Shown one piece after another: positions 29,001-44,000 of a DNA stretch of 64,000 nt. The DNA lies in NCBI GenBank assembly GCA_022605955.1, contig JAKCOZ010000001.1, forward strand, positions 17,600,146 to 17,664,145. Reading direction: 5' to 3'. The first letter of the stretch is position 1; each line of letters begins with the position of its first letter. The stretch comes from Rallus limicola (taxonomy: Eukaryota > Chordata > Aves > Gruiformes > Rallidae). The notes below the pieces were generated by a model, which was not told the origin of the DNA, ran no database searches, and saw nothing but the letters and a program-made list of their open reading frames with translations. A program made the position numbers and the translations under genes.

Positions 29001-32000
29001 CTCATTGTTCTGCTCCTAAGACCTTCTAGAAAGGTGTGCAAAACCCCTACCAAAGGTGTAGCCTACCACAAACAGGCTAATCTACTCACTGCAACATCAC
29101 TGTGGAATACCACAGGACAGCCCTGGCACATGACAGGAGGATGACAAAGTATAATACAGTAACAACCATTCAAGAGACTAAACCAGATACTGACAGAGCT
29201 AGGTGCATCAACCACGACACTCATCTTCTCTGGAGCTGACTACAGAAGAGACACGGACTGACCAGAAGGTTACAACTACTTTAGAAAGGATTCCAGCAAC
29301 AAGCCCAAATACACTCACCCACCTTCAGAGACACAAACACAGAGCAAAACCATCTCTTTAACTGATACCACTCAGGATCTGATGGAGGCAGAGACTCACT
29401 AATCTGTATAATACAATCATAGAATTGGTTTGGTTGGAAAAGACCTTTAAGATCACCAAGTCCACTTGTTAACTTAGCACTGCCAAGTCCAACCACTAAA
29501 CCAGTGAGACTGGAGGATCAGAAGAGCATAGTTGCTTCAAGGTCTACAAATGCACCATTACAGCAACCTCTTTCCACATACAGACAAGTCCAACCCATAA
29601 TCTCTCTCATCCCATTCCTGTGTCCCTTCTAGGTTGCTACCACACATACTAACGCCACACATCACCATTTGATCCATGCAGAGTGGGGAAAAGAGTCCAT
29701 CCGTGCTGGGAGAATGAAGCCTCTCCCAGAAACTCCCTGCAACTCTTCTCTCCAGTTGTTCCCAGGTGCCTTTTGCAGATCCAGCAGACCATCAAGTAGA
29801 GCTGTTTCTGTGGGAGGCCAGGGGCTTGGGCCACCGGCGCTCAAACTTCTCGAAGAAGTGCTCATCGGTGAAGGGGCCGCTGTGGACAATGGCATCAAGG
29901 ATGAAGTACAGCGCTGCTATCATTCCGCTGATGAGGAAGAACGGCAGGAAAGGCTTCAGGTGTTTCAAGCACTGCTTCGCCGAGACACACATGAAGCATG
30001 GGGGTGGGGGGTCAGGAACAAACCCCAGTGGCCCTGCCTGCGTCTCCTGGCACCACGTCCCGTCTCTCAGCAGCAGGGCAAGGGGTCTGTTCAGACAGAG
30101 GGAGACACTGAGAGCTGATGCTGGTGAGTGAAATGTGAAGCCAGAGCCAGTGAGAGTAGAGGCCACCTGGCAGGAGTGCAAGTGCAGATGGAGGGCAGTG
30201 AGGAATAAATAGAAGATGTCTCGTTATTTATGCAGAGATCACAAGCCTCAGCCTGTTAATATCTGCGGATAGGATACGATTCCAGCCCTACCCAGAGCTC
30301 TCCCAGCCTCCAGCACTGAGCACATACCAGTGGCTTGGATTTCAGGCCCAGACTGGGTGCTATGGAACCGCTGGTTTTGTCCTGGACTGCCTCTGTCCAT
30401 AGGCAGTGCACCTCGGAGTAACAGTAGTAGGAAAACCCATGGACAAAACACATGAAGTTGTGTGTAGCCCATGGGCTTCCCCACCACTTTCACCAGAAGC
30501 AGTCTGAGGCAGAGGAATGAAAGGAGACATCCTTAAGAGACCTTAAGGTGCTACTGTCCAGCTGCACGGGTCCTTGAGGGCTGGAGGCAGCTACATGCCT
30601 GTGGCTCTACTGACTGATAACCGATGGAGAGCAGTGGATGACTGACAGGTAAAACAGTGTGAGATCAGCTGAAGTTCTCAACTGAAGGCATCCTGTCAGC
30701 ACAGCTCTTGTCAGCTCCTCCCAAAACAAGGACCCAGGAATCCACTCTTTGCACCAATGATCTCTTCAGTTCAGTCAGTATATGGAGACCCAACTCTTAG
30801 TGCTTTGCACCAAGTCTCAAACACACTACAGAGGAAGAAACATCAGTCCCACTTACCAACAGGGAAACTGAGGCACAGAGCACTGCCTTGCCTTGCAAGC
30901 CATAGCTGACTCTATTTCCTGCACTCCAGTTCTACACCCTGTCTGTTAGCCTGCACTGATACTCAGCACTGATATTCATCACCCCAGTCAGGGCACAGGA
31001 GTTGAGAGACAGACAAGAAAACTCAGCCAGTCCCACTCCACACCTTCATCTCTCAGCACCCAGTCTCCCCAGCACATGCAGCACCGCAGTCCCACACACA
31101 CAGACCACTTCCTTCTCCCCATGCTGAGGAGGACACTGCAAAGGGGAGAAAACAACAGCAGGAGGAGGGACCGGGAACACAGATCATCGCAAGCACTGTG
31201 CATCAGAAGAGTGTATTCCTGTTGCATCCTATTGTCTCCCAGGAACTGCTGCCCTGAGCTCTCCCCCCTTTGCAGGGAGGCAGGAGAGGACAGGGTAGAC
31301 TGCTACACTCACTCTCTGCGCTGCTCAGCCAGTGAGCTGCCACGGGTCAGGGCAAACATGTCAAACTCTTCTTCCAGCTTGCCGGAGGTGTCAAGGGAAC
31401 GCAGCCCTGCACTCACGCTGCTTGAGCCCAGATCTGTGGAAGAGAGAGCAGGGTGAGCAGACAGCAGAGAGCAGTGAATGGAGGGCTGTGGGCTTTGCAG
31501 TGGTAGGTAGCATCAGAACAGGCTGAACTGCTCTAGGCCCACTCATCTGTGCTGCCCCTCAGCTGTAGTCTATGTGCTTGTCCAGTGCTGTGGGTGAAGT
31601 GACGGCAGCAATTTCTTTGCCTGCCCAGCAGATATTTTTAACCCAGACTCAGGCAGCAACAGCAGCAATTTACTGCACTGATGCTGAAGGCTAGAAGTTC
31701 CTGACCATTTAGGACAACTCAGAAGAAACTACTCCATAACCTGTGGAAGAGGATAACCCATGTTCCTGGGCAAGCACCTCTGAGACAGACAAGTGGATTT
31801 TCATGACTCAGGCATCATCTGAGGAAAACCTGACTTAAAAAATATCTCAACTAGCTTGCCTGTTAAAACAATCTTGCCAATTTTCTATAGATGCATCCAA
31901 GCTGTACTGAATATGCTCACAGCAAGGAGAGCTTTGGGCAGTGCTACACAGGCTGTTGTTCTGTCCTGAAGATCCCTCAGGATCTCTCAGGCTTTCTAAG

Positions 32001-35000
32001 TAGGCAACTTGTCAAATCCTGGGTCCTGAGCCCAAGACGCTCATGGCTGCCTTTGCAGCACAACTCAACAGCTTTTCTTCTTGCAGATCTCAGTGGTTAG
32101 CCTGACACTGCACAGCAAGAGAGGCAGCTACTTTGCTGCTGGGCATCAGAAGGGCAGGAACTTTCTGTCCTGCTCTGCTGGCAGGCCTAGTCTTTAGTGA
32201 CAGCCTAATGCTGAGGCCCTTCTTAAGTCGTGTCTACCTCCTGTACAATGTGAGGTGTGGATGTGGAGATATGCTTGTGCAGCCTGGGGCAGGTTTCTTC
32301 ATGAATTTATTAGCTGACAATACAGCCTATTTTTCTAAGGTACTTTATGAATGTGGTTAAAAAATTTTGGGAGGCAATTCAAGGGCACGGAAGGATTCCC
32401 TGAGCAGCACAGGAGAAGGATTGAGGGGAACACTGTATGGCAACATACTCATTCCAGCCAGCTGAGAGGAGAGGTTGTTCGTGGCTTCAGGGTCTCTCAC
32501 AGTGGAGGGAGTACTGGGTCCCAGGTCAATCAAGCTGTTCTCTGCCTCAGTTGGTGCCTTTGGGAAAAAAAAAAAATATGATGGAGAGTTTCTGAAGCTT
32601 GGACACCCTGATCCCCTCAATCTTAGCTCATTAACACCGGAGAAGGAAGCCCTGCTGTACCCACTGAAAGATAACAGCTGCGAAGCCTCTCCTTGTGAGA
32701 AGTGTGACAGTGATCAGGGAACTGGCTGGAAATAGTGTGCCAGAGCAGGATATGCCCTGGTAGCCAGCCTCCTGGCTCTGCTGGACACCAGTAAGTAGGG
32801 TAGGTACTGGTTCAGAGGACAAGGTAGTGCTCAGAGGACAAAGGGAAGCTCATATAGGAATTGGTCCTCTCAGCTTTAAATACCAGGAAACTGTAACTGA
32901 TGCTGGTCTGTCTGCTCTTGCTCTTTGGGTGAGAGGAGAGGAAGGCTCCTGCTGGCAGGGAGGGAGAGGCTAGCAGTGGGAACTGGAGCATCCTGCACTC
33001 CAGCATGGCCTGGTGTAGCTGGGCCGGGAGAACAAAGCCCACAGCTTTTAAGTGGGGCTGGCTGAACCTCTCTCCAACTCTGCAGGACACTGCAGGCCTG
33101 CAAGATGCAAACTGAGCTGCACAGAAAGGCAGTGGCTCCAAGTTACCTTAACAGGCTGTCCTGTCCGAAGACGCTCAAACCTGCAAGAAGGATGACAGAT
33201 TCACAGAACTGTAGGGGTTGGAAGGGACCTCCAGAGATCATCGAGTCCAACCCCCCTGCCAAAGCAGGTTCCCTAGGACAGGTCACACAGATGCATTTCA
33301 GAAGTTATGTGCTTACTCACCCACAGCCCAAGAGATTTTTTAGAAGGCCTGTCACAGTCTGCCCTTTGCTACACACTAGGGAAAGGAAATTGTGACTTGG
33401 GGCCCGATTACTCCTCAAGACCAAAGACACCACAACAAGGCCCACAGATTTGATGTCTCCTGAGAGGTGGTGTGAGGATCCTCCAGAGCTACTTCTATCC
33501 AAAATGTTCAAACCCAGCTCTCCAAACAGACACTGGGACTCAATTATCCAGACTTCATCCTAGTTTAAGGGATGGGTTTGATGAAACAGACGAGAAAAAA
33601 GGGGACATTGACTCCACACAGGGCAAGTCCCTTCTGTCCCTGTCTGCCTCAGAGCTAGAAAAACATCTCTTTCCATCCAGTTTCCTCCTTCTTCTTCTGG
33701 GTTATGCCACAGAGACATCTTTATATTCCAGCAATAACTTACACAGCAGCTTTGAATAGACAGAAATAAACCAGCAAAAACTGAGAACTGTCTTTGTTCT
33801 CACAGGTGGGTGATACAGGCTGATATATCTTGATCATTATACTCATGGGCGGATTAAACGGGTAGGAGAAAAGGCCTCCAAGGGGCCACCTTTTCCCCTC
33901 TTGTGGAGGAGCAGGGCAGAGAAGGGAGAAGAGAGGTACCTTTCATGGCGCAGAAACACATTGTTGAGGTTGTCATTGATGAGAAGCAGCTCCTCGGTGA
34001 GTTGTTCGTGGAGAACACGGGGAATCAACTCCAGCACACGCTGCTGCATGGCTCTGCATGTCCGATTCAGCTCCTGCTCACAGCAAGGGGAAGTTACCAC
34101 AAAGGCCAGGCTGAGGCTGAGCACTTGCAGATTTGGAAGTCTGACTGGGACAGACAGACTGCAGGGGCTACTGGGGTCTATCAACAAGGGCTGATGGGCA
34201 ATGAAAACTGGTATAAGAGCTAAGCTGAGTGTGAGCTTTACAGACAGTAATTGTACATCTCTTGTCTAACACATCATGCAGGAAGAAAGGTCCTTTGGGA
34301 CTACAGGTCCCCATGTGAAATGATTCAACCCTCCAACCCTCAATAGTGCAACTTGTCTCGGCCATTGAAACTCCACCTTCCCCGTGTCTTCCTTACCCCA
34401 TTACTTCATGATAAGCCCCACACTAAACTGTCCAGTGCACCTGTTTCCCACGCCTGGCATGCATCATGCCTCAGGCGCACCAAGTTATTGCTAAATCAAC
34501 TTGCTATGCCAGCCCTCCACCCCACCAGCATTCCTTACTTGCAGCAGCTCCAGGTCAGAAAGCTCAGCCTGGGACGGCACCAGCTCTGTCAACATCTCTG
34601 ACATGACCTTCATGTTGCCATTCACCACTTCCAGCTCACTTCGCAGCTTCCCAATCTGCAAAAGGGAGGCAAAGTGACAGCTCTGCCTGGAAAGACTGTG
34701 GAGATAGCTGAGGTGCCTCTGAATGGCAGTAGACTGCATAGGCGTGCACGTTCATAGAGATGGAGGGAACAGCCACTGGGGAGCTCATTTGTCACCACTC
34801 AGTTTAGCTCTCAGGAGCTCCCAGCAGAAGGAAGTGCCATTACTTGAAATCAAGTTGATTTGCTGGTAACAGACACCAGGACCTCACCTGGGATCTTTGG
34901 CTACTAGTCTAGCCTTCATTTTAATAGCCATCCACAGACTGCTGTTATGATTCAAATCCCTCCACTCCTAGCAGCTCCTGTGTGGCAGCCACTCAATTTC

Positions 35001-38000
35001 ATTTCCAAAGTGGTGTAAGAGGGAATAAAAAAAAGAATTCCTACTCAAAAGGCCTTGGCCAAGCATGCAGTTTAAACTTTATCCCATTGGTTTCACTAGC
35101 TGCTTATGAGTCTCTTGAGAACAGTTTCTACCTCTGTTCTGTAAGGAGGTGCAGCCTACTGGAGGTTTGGAGCTGAACATGGTGTCATATGAAGTTAAGG
35201 AAGGAGAAAAGAGGATGGGGAAACAAGCAAGAAAGCCCTGGACTTTGGAAACCACATAGCCAGATGGTGTTGATTCATATAAAGTCAGCAGTGAGACAAG
35301 ATAAAGATGACAAGGAGGCATCTGCTGAACAAGCTTTTGCTGTATTGCACTATAAAGACCTCACTCAAAACTTCTGTGCCTCAGTTCTCCACTTCCCTAT
35401 AGCTGGGGGATATTTCCTCTACCTGCCAGCAGCCCTGTCTTAGGAAAACACAACCATGTTTGTGGTATCCCAGCTCACCACTGTGATCAGAGGCTGGGGA
35501 AGGGCCAGGACAGCAGTCACACAACAGTGTTTGTGAATCCACCCCCACACTCAGGGAGAGTCAGAAGCACCACTGTGGGCCTGTGTCCAGCTCACCTGCT
35601 CTGGTGTGGGTGTGATGGGCGCGTCGCTGGGTATGCCTCTCCCAGTGGGCAGGGTGACAGGGTGAAGGATCGATTCCATCTGCTGAGGGGAGTTGACCAC
35701 AGGCGAGTTCTGTCCAGACTGGGAGTTGGAGCCATACACAGTCTACAGAGGTGGGGAAAGTGACAGAGGGAAGGAGATGTTAAGACACTCACAGCTGGCA
35801 GGGCAGTGCCATTAGAAGAGTAATGTTGATGGCAACTCCCCATCTGCTTTCAATAGCTCAGCCAAGAGGCTGTCCTGGAGCTTCTCACTCTCCAAAAACC
35901 CTCTAAATGCAAGACAGAGCTCCCGATGTCCCCTCATAGCTCCATAATGGCAGCTGCCCAACACCCTCCTCTTCAGCCGTGCTCCCATACCCTCTGTGGT
36001 GTGTGGATGGGTGAAAGCATGTCCAGATCAGTCATGGGGAACTCCAGGCCCTTCCGTCTCAGGTCTTCATAGACTGCGACAACACCAGTCAAGTCCGGTG
36101 AGCTGCGGAAGGCGTCTGCCCAGGACTGGGGAGGAGGAGAGCACAGCGCAGTATCACTTACAGCAGTCTGCTGTGCTGCTAAAGACAAACGCTCTCTGAA
36201 CTGGCGCAGATGCTCACGCTTCTTGGCTCACCTGGATGAGGGTCAGCACCTTGTCATGCACTATGGCAGGAGGATTGTTCTTTGGCAGGATTGTTCTCAC
36301 CAGGACACCTTCTACAAAGTCCTGGCTGGACACAAGGACATGGAAGCGATGGCCACAGTTTTTGACGCATGTCTCCAGGACCTTCAAAGGCAATGAAGCA
36401 TTAGCTATGGCTTTCTCTGTCTGTGTCTGTTTGCATTGTTGGCTTGAGCTTGGCTTTTCAGCCAAGGATTCAGCTTTATAGCCCGATATCACAGAGCTCA
36501 GCCCTGACTACTCACCGTCAAAGCCAGCATAACTTCATGGAAGTTCTTATTCCCTACAATTCTCTTCTTAATGGCTCGGAAGGCATCTTTGGGCCTGCAG
36601 AAGAAATCAGAAAAAGGAAGATTGTCAGAAGGTTGAGACCTACCTACAGAGAGGAAAAACAAAACAGCTACTGCCTCTGGATGTCTCATACTCAGCAGAT
36701 GACCTTTCCCACCATGTTTTCAGGGCTCCTTGAAGTGATGACTGGCAAAGCAGCTTTTGGTGGTGGTTCTCTAAGAGGAATGGGGTCCTGCTAACAAGCA
36801 CTGTTACAGAAACTGGAGGCCTCTGTGCTGATGTCTGCAACAACCCAAGGTGTACAGGACACAACAAAGTTAAAGCAATGCTAGAAATGCACTACTCAGT
36901 GGTAGAGCAAAATTCCACAGCAGAGAAATGGAAAAGGAGGAGATCACAAAAAAAGCTTGGCATAGGTTACAGACAGAAAGAAGAGAGCAAGCTGCAGCAA
37001 CCCCTTTGTTAACATTTCCCTGGAGGAAAGGAGGCTAAAAAGCAGCAGGGGAAATGCAGTCACGAAATCCTGCCTATATTACAGGTGAACAAAAGAGCAG
37101 CAGCACAGCAGGTTCTCCTTAACCATCCTCAGAGGGGAGAAACACTGCAGTCTCAGCCCACTGTGGTTTGGTGAGAGGACACAAATGAACCAACATGCTT
37201 TGGCAGAGCACAACAGGGAGAGGGGCTGGGCTAGAAGAGCAGCAGTGCTGGAGAACAGTGAGGTGGAGACACTGAGACAATGACAAGGGCAAGAGTGGAT
37301 CAGCCCATGGGGCAGCCCATGGGGCAGCATGGCTGCAATGAGCATTAGCAGGTCAGTGGGAGAGCCTGCCATGCTGGGAGGGTACAGCTGTGTTACCAGG
37401 TGCCCACAACTGAAACACCAAGCAGCCACAGCTCAGGACTGAGAACTGTGGGCAGAGACAGGTGTATTTGCACTGTGGGGATAGCATGGAAGAGAAGTGG
37501 GGACAGATCTGTCAGCAGAGATGTTTGACTTTGTTTTCATACAACTGTTAAGCTAAAAACTGGGCTTGCTAGTCCTCTGCCAACATCACTGTGGGGTGGG
37601 ACAGCAGGAGTGAAACCTACATTTTTATTCCACATAGCACCTTCTTTTATACATGCTGCTTTTGACATCTCTGTTGTGAGAAGGAGCAGTCCCATGAATT
37701 CACTGGCAAATCCCCATGTCCAAAGTTAACAAGTCTGGAAGATTTCTGAACATGTCCCCACAGGGAGAGGCAGACAAGGGCTCCCCCACCTACGCGGCAC
37801 ATGTCCGAGTGACCGTACATGAAAATACCTGAGAAGTGAACCCCAGCAGGATTTGCACAGTCAGAGGACTGAAGAGCAGCATGCAATTCTCCTCTCTCCT
37901 TTGGTGCCAGCCTGCAGATTTTTACATTCCCAGAGGAGAGAAAGAGGAATAAACTGAAGTGGAAGAATTGCAGATATGCCTTTGGGAGATGGGAGGCAGC

Positions 38001-41000
38001 CTGGCTTGAATCAAGGTTTCTCTGGGGACCCTGAAGGCCTGTTTGAATGGCTCCTGGTGCTCACAAAGGTTAGGGAGAAGCATCTAACAGATGCTCTGAC
38101 AGCTTTTCTGTGTCTAGGTCTCCCAGCAGAGTCTTGTCTAAGGGACAGTTGGGAAGCGTAGCTTATTGCCTCCACCGGTGCATGCTACCACTGCAGTCTG
38201 GGGATGCAGAGTTACAGGATGTGCTGGGATCTGCCACTGGATGTGTACCCTTGCCAAGTCCCTTACCCTTCTTCAGTCTCGTTAATGATGTCACAGATCT
38301 CCATGTTGAGAGCCCAGTCCTCGCTCCGTAGGGACCCATCGGTAGCTCTCTCTGGAAAACAGAAACCAAGACACAAGTCAGGACACTTCAGAGCCCAGCC
38401 ACCTTCTCCCTGGCTTCCACCCCAACGTACAAAGAGGCAAATCCATCTGCAAAGTCTGGGTCACCAAGTGCTCCCCACTAGGTGTCACCACCGCCAAGCA
38501 CATGGCTGGCAATGGGACGGGTGGTTGCTCAACTTAGCCCACTTACGCTACCAACAAGCAAACACGTGCTGAGTCGCCTCTAGTGTCCTACACATCAGGG
38601 AGAGAGGGGGCTCAGTGTGACTTCAGCTCCACAGCTGGAGAAAAGGGGGCTTGTTTGCTTTGCCGATTGGTCTGCTTGCAGGGACAAGGATCTAATGTCA
38701 ATGGCACTTGCACAATTTGCACCAAATTAAGGAGTGTCCTTGGTTCTGGCCAGGCCAGAATTAACCTCCCCAAGCAGTCAGCACAGGTAAGCTGCCTTAG
38801 CACAGGTGAGCTGAGTTAGCCCGGGCTGTTTTCCACACCACCTGACATCACTCCCCCATAAAAGGGGCTTGTTGGAGAGAGGTGATGTGGTACAGCTCTG
38901 GGATAACAACAGTTCTTTTTTCAGTGCCCAACTCAGGGCTTAAACCTGTGACCCTAGGATTAAGAGCCCCATGTTCTATCACTACCCCAACCTTCAAGCC
39001 CCCCAACTTGGGGCCAGAACCAGGACTACAAGACAAAAGAATTGATCCTCTTCTTTTTGCATAGGCCATGCAAAACCAAACAGGCAAATATAAACAGCCA
39101 AAGCAGGTCTCTCTCTTGTTTAATGTTTACACTTCTACCCTGAACTTCTGGCCTCTGGGTAGTATGGACAGAAGTGGACTGCAGGCTGAGGTTGAAGGAA
39201 TATTGTTTCAACTTTGACTGTGTTCCCTTTAATTAGGAATTCCTCAGTCAGTCTTGATGTTATTCAAGGCAGAGCTTTGGGAAATGAGCAGCTATTACTG
39301 AGAGCACCAGTGTCTCCACCCTATAATTAGCCATGTCTGGGTCCCTGCAGAGCCTTTGGGGACACACCAGTGGCTGGGGGAAGAGAACTGCCAGTGGGGC
39401 ATGTAGGACCTGGGCACTCCCCAGACTGCTAAAACACAGAGATGCGGCAGATGGCAAGCAGAGGGAGAGAACCAGCCTTCTCAGCTATCCCATCCTCTAA
39501 AACGCCTGACTTAGTGCTGGGGCAAGAGAATTAAAACTAGCCAGACCTGTTGAGCACCTACAAGGTGCTGCTCTTCAGGAGAGCTCAGGCGCAACAAAGT
39601 AGTGCCTGCATTTTCAAATCTCTTGTCCCTGTGAAATCTGGAGTTGGTCCTCGCTGCTGTGGGTCCTCTACCCTTTTGGGGAGGGCCGCCTTGTGATGAG
39701 ATGCCTTTTCCTGCTTTTGATCCAGCAGCTACCCATGCCTCTGTGGGAGTGAAATGAAATGACCATTCATGAAGTGGTGAAATGCCCATTCACAAAGCTG
39801 TAATGGGATAAGGCCATAACACAGGAAATAGAAGGTTTTTAACTCCTGCTTGGGTAAGCACATCTATCATGTCCTGTTTTCAAGCATCCGGCAGAGCTGT
39901 TGGCAGCATTCTGCAATGCAGCCTCATACACACGTGTCCCTCCCACAGATTACACACCACGGCGTGAAGCTACCTACCCACACCTTACTGCAATCTAGCC
40001 ACCACCTTTTCTGTTGACTGTGGAATGTATTGATTACACTGTGATTATGCTGATTACATTGTGGCCACAGACAGATGGAACAGGGTAAACTAGGGAAGGA
40101 GAGTGGCAGAACCTTCACAATGCTCTTCAACCTGTCCAAAGGTCTGGCTACTACTGTAATATCCTGAAGGTCCCTTGATTCAGGTCCACTTTTGTCACTT
40201 TGAGTATTAAGTCTATATAGAAATCCTGGTCTGTTGCAGATCTAAGCTTCCTCAGTGAGGCACAGGAGGTAGCATCACTCTAGGTGATATAATGGAGAAT
40301 ATATCCACGCCAGTGGAGTAAAAGTGAGCATGTCTAGTGCACCAAGGTATATACCAATAAATAGGTGAAGCTGTGGTAATACACAGGGGGAAATGTTTTC
40401 TGTAAGTTCTCCTTAGGGATCAGGACTTGGTTCCCTCCTGCTCTGGGAGGGAGCCACAGCCTTGCCGGCAGGCAGATTGAAACTCAGGTCGGTCTGATGG
40501 ATTTGAATTTGGCACACGTGGTCACAAAGCCTCCCTTCACTCGAGCTCTCCTCCAGCACTCTCTGCTCATGACTCACTTTGCTTTTGAACCTCAGCCTAG
40601 CCAGAAGTTTCTCAGTACTGTTTGCTGCCTCTGGCAGTGAAGCACTCAATTCAGTCACACAGGGGTTGCTCTACTAAAAGGAAGTCCACATCCACTCTCC
40701 TCATCCCTGAAGAAAAACACTGCACATGGAAGGAAAAAACCCACAACTCAGGCACAGGATTGAGCCTGCTGGGAAGCCCTGAGCTACAGAAGAAACCAAG
40801 GTTGAAACAAAACCTTTAACTATCAAGCCCTTGCTGTTCAAGTCTCCCCAGCTCTACTCACCCTTATAGTCACTGTACACAAACAGGAGCGGAGTCAGCA
40901 AATACCTGTCCTCTCACTTGTCGATGCTTGGTGGCACTCTTTAACTTGGTCCCCACCACCACCCCTTTCCCTCCAAACACAGCAGTCCTGCTGAGGTCTG

Positions 41001-44000
41001 GCAGCAGGTTTGCTTTTCAGACAGGAATGCAAATAAACCGTGCCTGCTCCTTCACCTGGCTGGCCACTCATGGAGCTCCTTAAGAAGTGACACACACCAC
41101 CCTGCTGCTACCCCACAACAAGACTACCAGCACCACTGTTCACATGCTGGTCAATGAAGAGCAGCAGGAAAGCAGTAAAACTGTCATAACTGCAACAAAG
41201 TCTCAAAGAAAAAAAATCTTGAAGAGCAGTATTAGGGCATATGGCAAACAGAAACGTGACCATGAGGCATGTACAAGGACAAAGAACTTGAATTTACCCA
41301 ATACAGCTTAAGACCTGGCCTAGCTGGCCTTGGGAGAGCTGGAGCTAATGCCCTTTTAATCCTCCTAGCTTGCTTCCAAGCACTAAGGGATTGTCCAAGC
41401 CTAGTAAGATATGTTGGAGGTTTTCTTTTTCTGAAATCCTGAACTTTACCCTTTTACTAGAGCTTGAAGAGGAGAAGAAAACAAAGTCTGTTCATTAGTC
41501 ACATGAAGGATCAGGGTGGCTGGCCCAGTTTCATGAGCCGTAATTAGCACATGAGCTGTCTGCCCCTCGTGAAATCTGAGCCCAGGATGGCTGGGGACAT
41601 CCACAAGTCCCTAAAAACATGGAGCATAGGAGGCAGGGCACGGCTGACAGTGCAGTACTCATCAGGAAGCTTCTACTTCTGCATGCAAACAAGCTGAGCC
41701 TGACCTGCACACAGAGAAAATCCCCCCTACACACCCCCAGCAGAGGTTATCAGCAACCCTATGAATGCTGTCTCTCTCCAAGCCCAAAACCAACTGGCTG
41801 TTGAGTGTACCAGAGGCCCTTCACAGGGCTGCTTCAAAGCCACATTGTTTTGGCAGCAGGTCCAGCTCCCTGGGTGTGTCAGCACTGGGATTTGATTCCA
41901 GTCTGCTGCCTCACAAATTGCTCTGATTGACCCAGAACCGCTGAGGACTGTGGTATGGGTTGAACCAGAACATTGGCTCTTTCCCTGCTTGGCATTTGAT
42001 ATGCTCCTGCTGACTGTAACTAGGTTATAAACGTTATCTGGAATCATCTGATAAGGAACAGTTGTGTTATAACCGACACAATGGAGCTGGGCACTGCTTA
42101 GTGTCGTGAGTGAAGTTTGTGGCTTTGCTTCTTTTCCAGCTTATCATCTCTGCCCTCGTGGCAGGGGAGAGCCCATGGTGGGGCTGGCGATCCCACTCAG
42201 CCATCCCTGCCAGCAGCACACTGCCAAACCTACTACACCCTGCTGTTTTGGAGAGGAAAACCTGCAGCTCATGTCATCACTAAAGTAACCAGCAAACAAA
42301 ACCTCCATCTAATTTTAAGTTCTGCTAAAACTATTAGGGGAAAGCATCTCTCTCTGTGCCAGAACCTCCATCTCAAAACTCACAGTTCTGAATCTCCCAA
42401 CAATGAAAAACAATATTGTAACTTTTGCCACTCTTGGTTTTTCAGAGTAAAATGCTGTGAAGGGCAACAAAACCCCCTCCTCAAACCCCCACACTGACCC
42501 AGGATGGGGAGGTAGAGGAGCAGGGGATAGAAGACACTGCACAGGCTCCTGTCCCCTTTGCTCACTGTCACAGATCTGAAGCACTCTTTACCAGCCAGGT
42601 GCCGTTCAGAAACCCTTCGCCTGTGACATGCTCTGCCATAGCTCCTCAGAGACTCTGTGCCCCTTCTTCAAGTCAGACCCTTAACCAGCATTCCCTACAG
42701 TGCTCAGTCTTGCTGGCTTTAAGTTCCTCAGCAAAGCACCAAGCACTTTCTCACACATTTCAAGAGGTGTTTGAGGGCACTGGCAGTTTGTTGCATGAGA
42801 CAGTGTAGCTTCAGCAGAAAGCAATGCGACAGTCTGAAGTTTCTCCCAACCTCCCTTCAATTCATAATGTCCCTGACCCAAATCAGCAGCCAGCGCAGTC
42901 TCCTTGCTAAGCCTCAGGCTTTTGCTTCCCATGAGGAAACCAGCACCAGCTCAGGCTGGACTCCACCATTCAGCTGTATTGCTGGTGACCACTCACTTTT
43001 TAGAGAGAACAGAGATTCAGTTCCAAGGCTACTTCAAGGATGGTGATGGAGAGACTTGGGCTGGCATAGGGGTGTGGGTGTTTGTGTCTTTAAATTCCTC
43101 TTCCTGCTCCTTTCCTGTGGATCAGCTCAAGCTCTTAGGGATCAAACATCTCTTCAACTGCTGCCTTTGCCCCTTCTCCTTAGTGGGCACAGAAGACAAG
43201 GCAATGCCTTTTTGAGAAGCACTACCTGCACGGACCCATCTGGCTCTAACAGGACAACATTGCTGACAACAGCTGATAACTGCTGCCCACCAGCTCCCAA
43301 GGTCCCAACCCACAGAGGGGTGCAGGGACACCAGCAACGTGAGATCTGAATGGCAATGGGGATTTTTCTGGTGTATTGTGTTGTATCTGCCCCTCTTCCT
43401 CACCCACTTAGCTGCTCCCTCTTTACAGTCTCAACTTCTCCCAGTTCTCATGCTTAAATCAACACCCAACCATAAAAAAGTCCTCTTGTCTCTGCTACAC
43501 TATTACTCCTCTTCTCTGCCTGCTCTCACTCACTGAAATAACCCATCTCTGTCCCTTTCAGTATTGCTATAATTACTAGTTATTCCAGGTTTCCAGGGTC
43601 AGGAGAAAGCATTGGTGGCTTCCTCCTCATTCCCTTACTCAGAGCACCTCCTTGAAATTAGATTTTCCATTCTGAAGTTTCCCTTAGCTCCTAGAAGGTG
43701 GTGCAGGGAATTTCCCTTTTGAGGGGGGGGAACCAAACTACGACACTTCAGCACTTCAGAAATTTTCCCACTGGTCAGAAGTACTGTGTTTAAAAAAGCC
43801 CCACAAAACCACCAAAAAACCCCATGACAAAACCAAACCATCAAAACCCCAAATCAAACAAGCCTGTATTCATCTTTTTGGGAAGAGACAACATGGTCCA
43901 AAAGCAGGGCAGAAGCAACTATTGTGACTACATCTCAGGACTGGGAGTGAGAAGCTAGAAAACTGACTCTGCAACTGACTCATTCTGTGACAGATCATGG

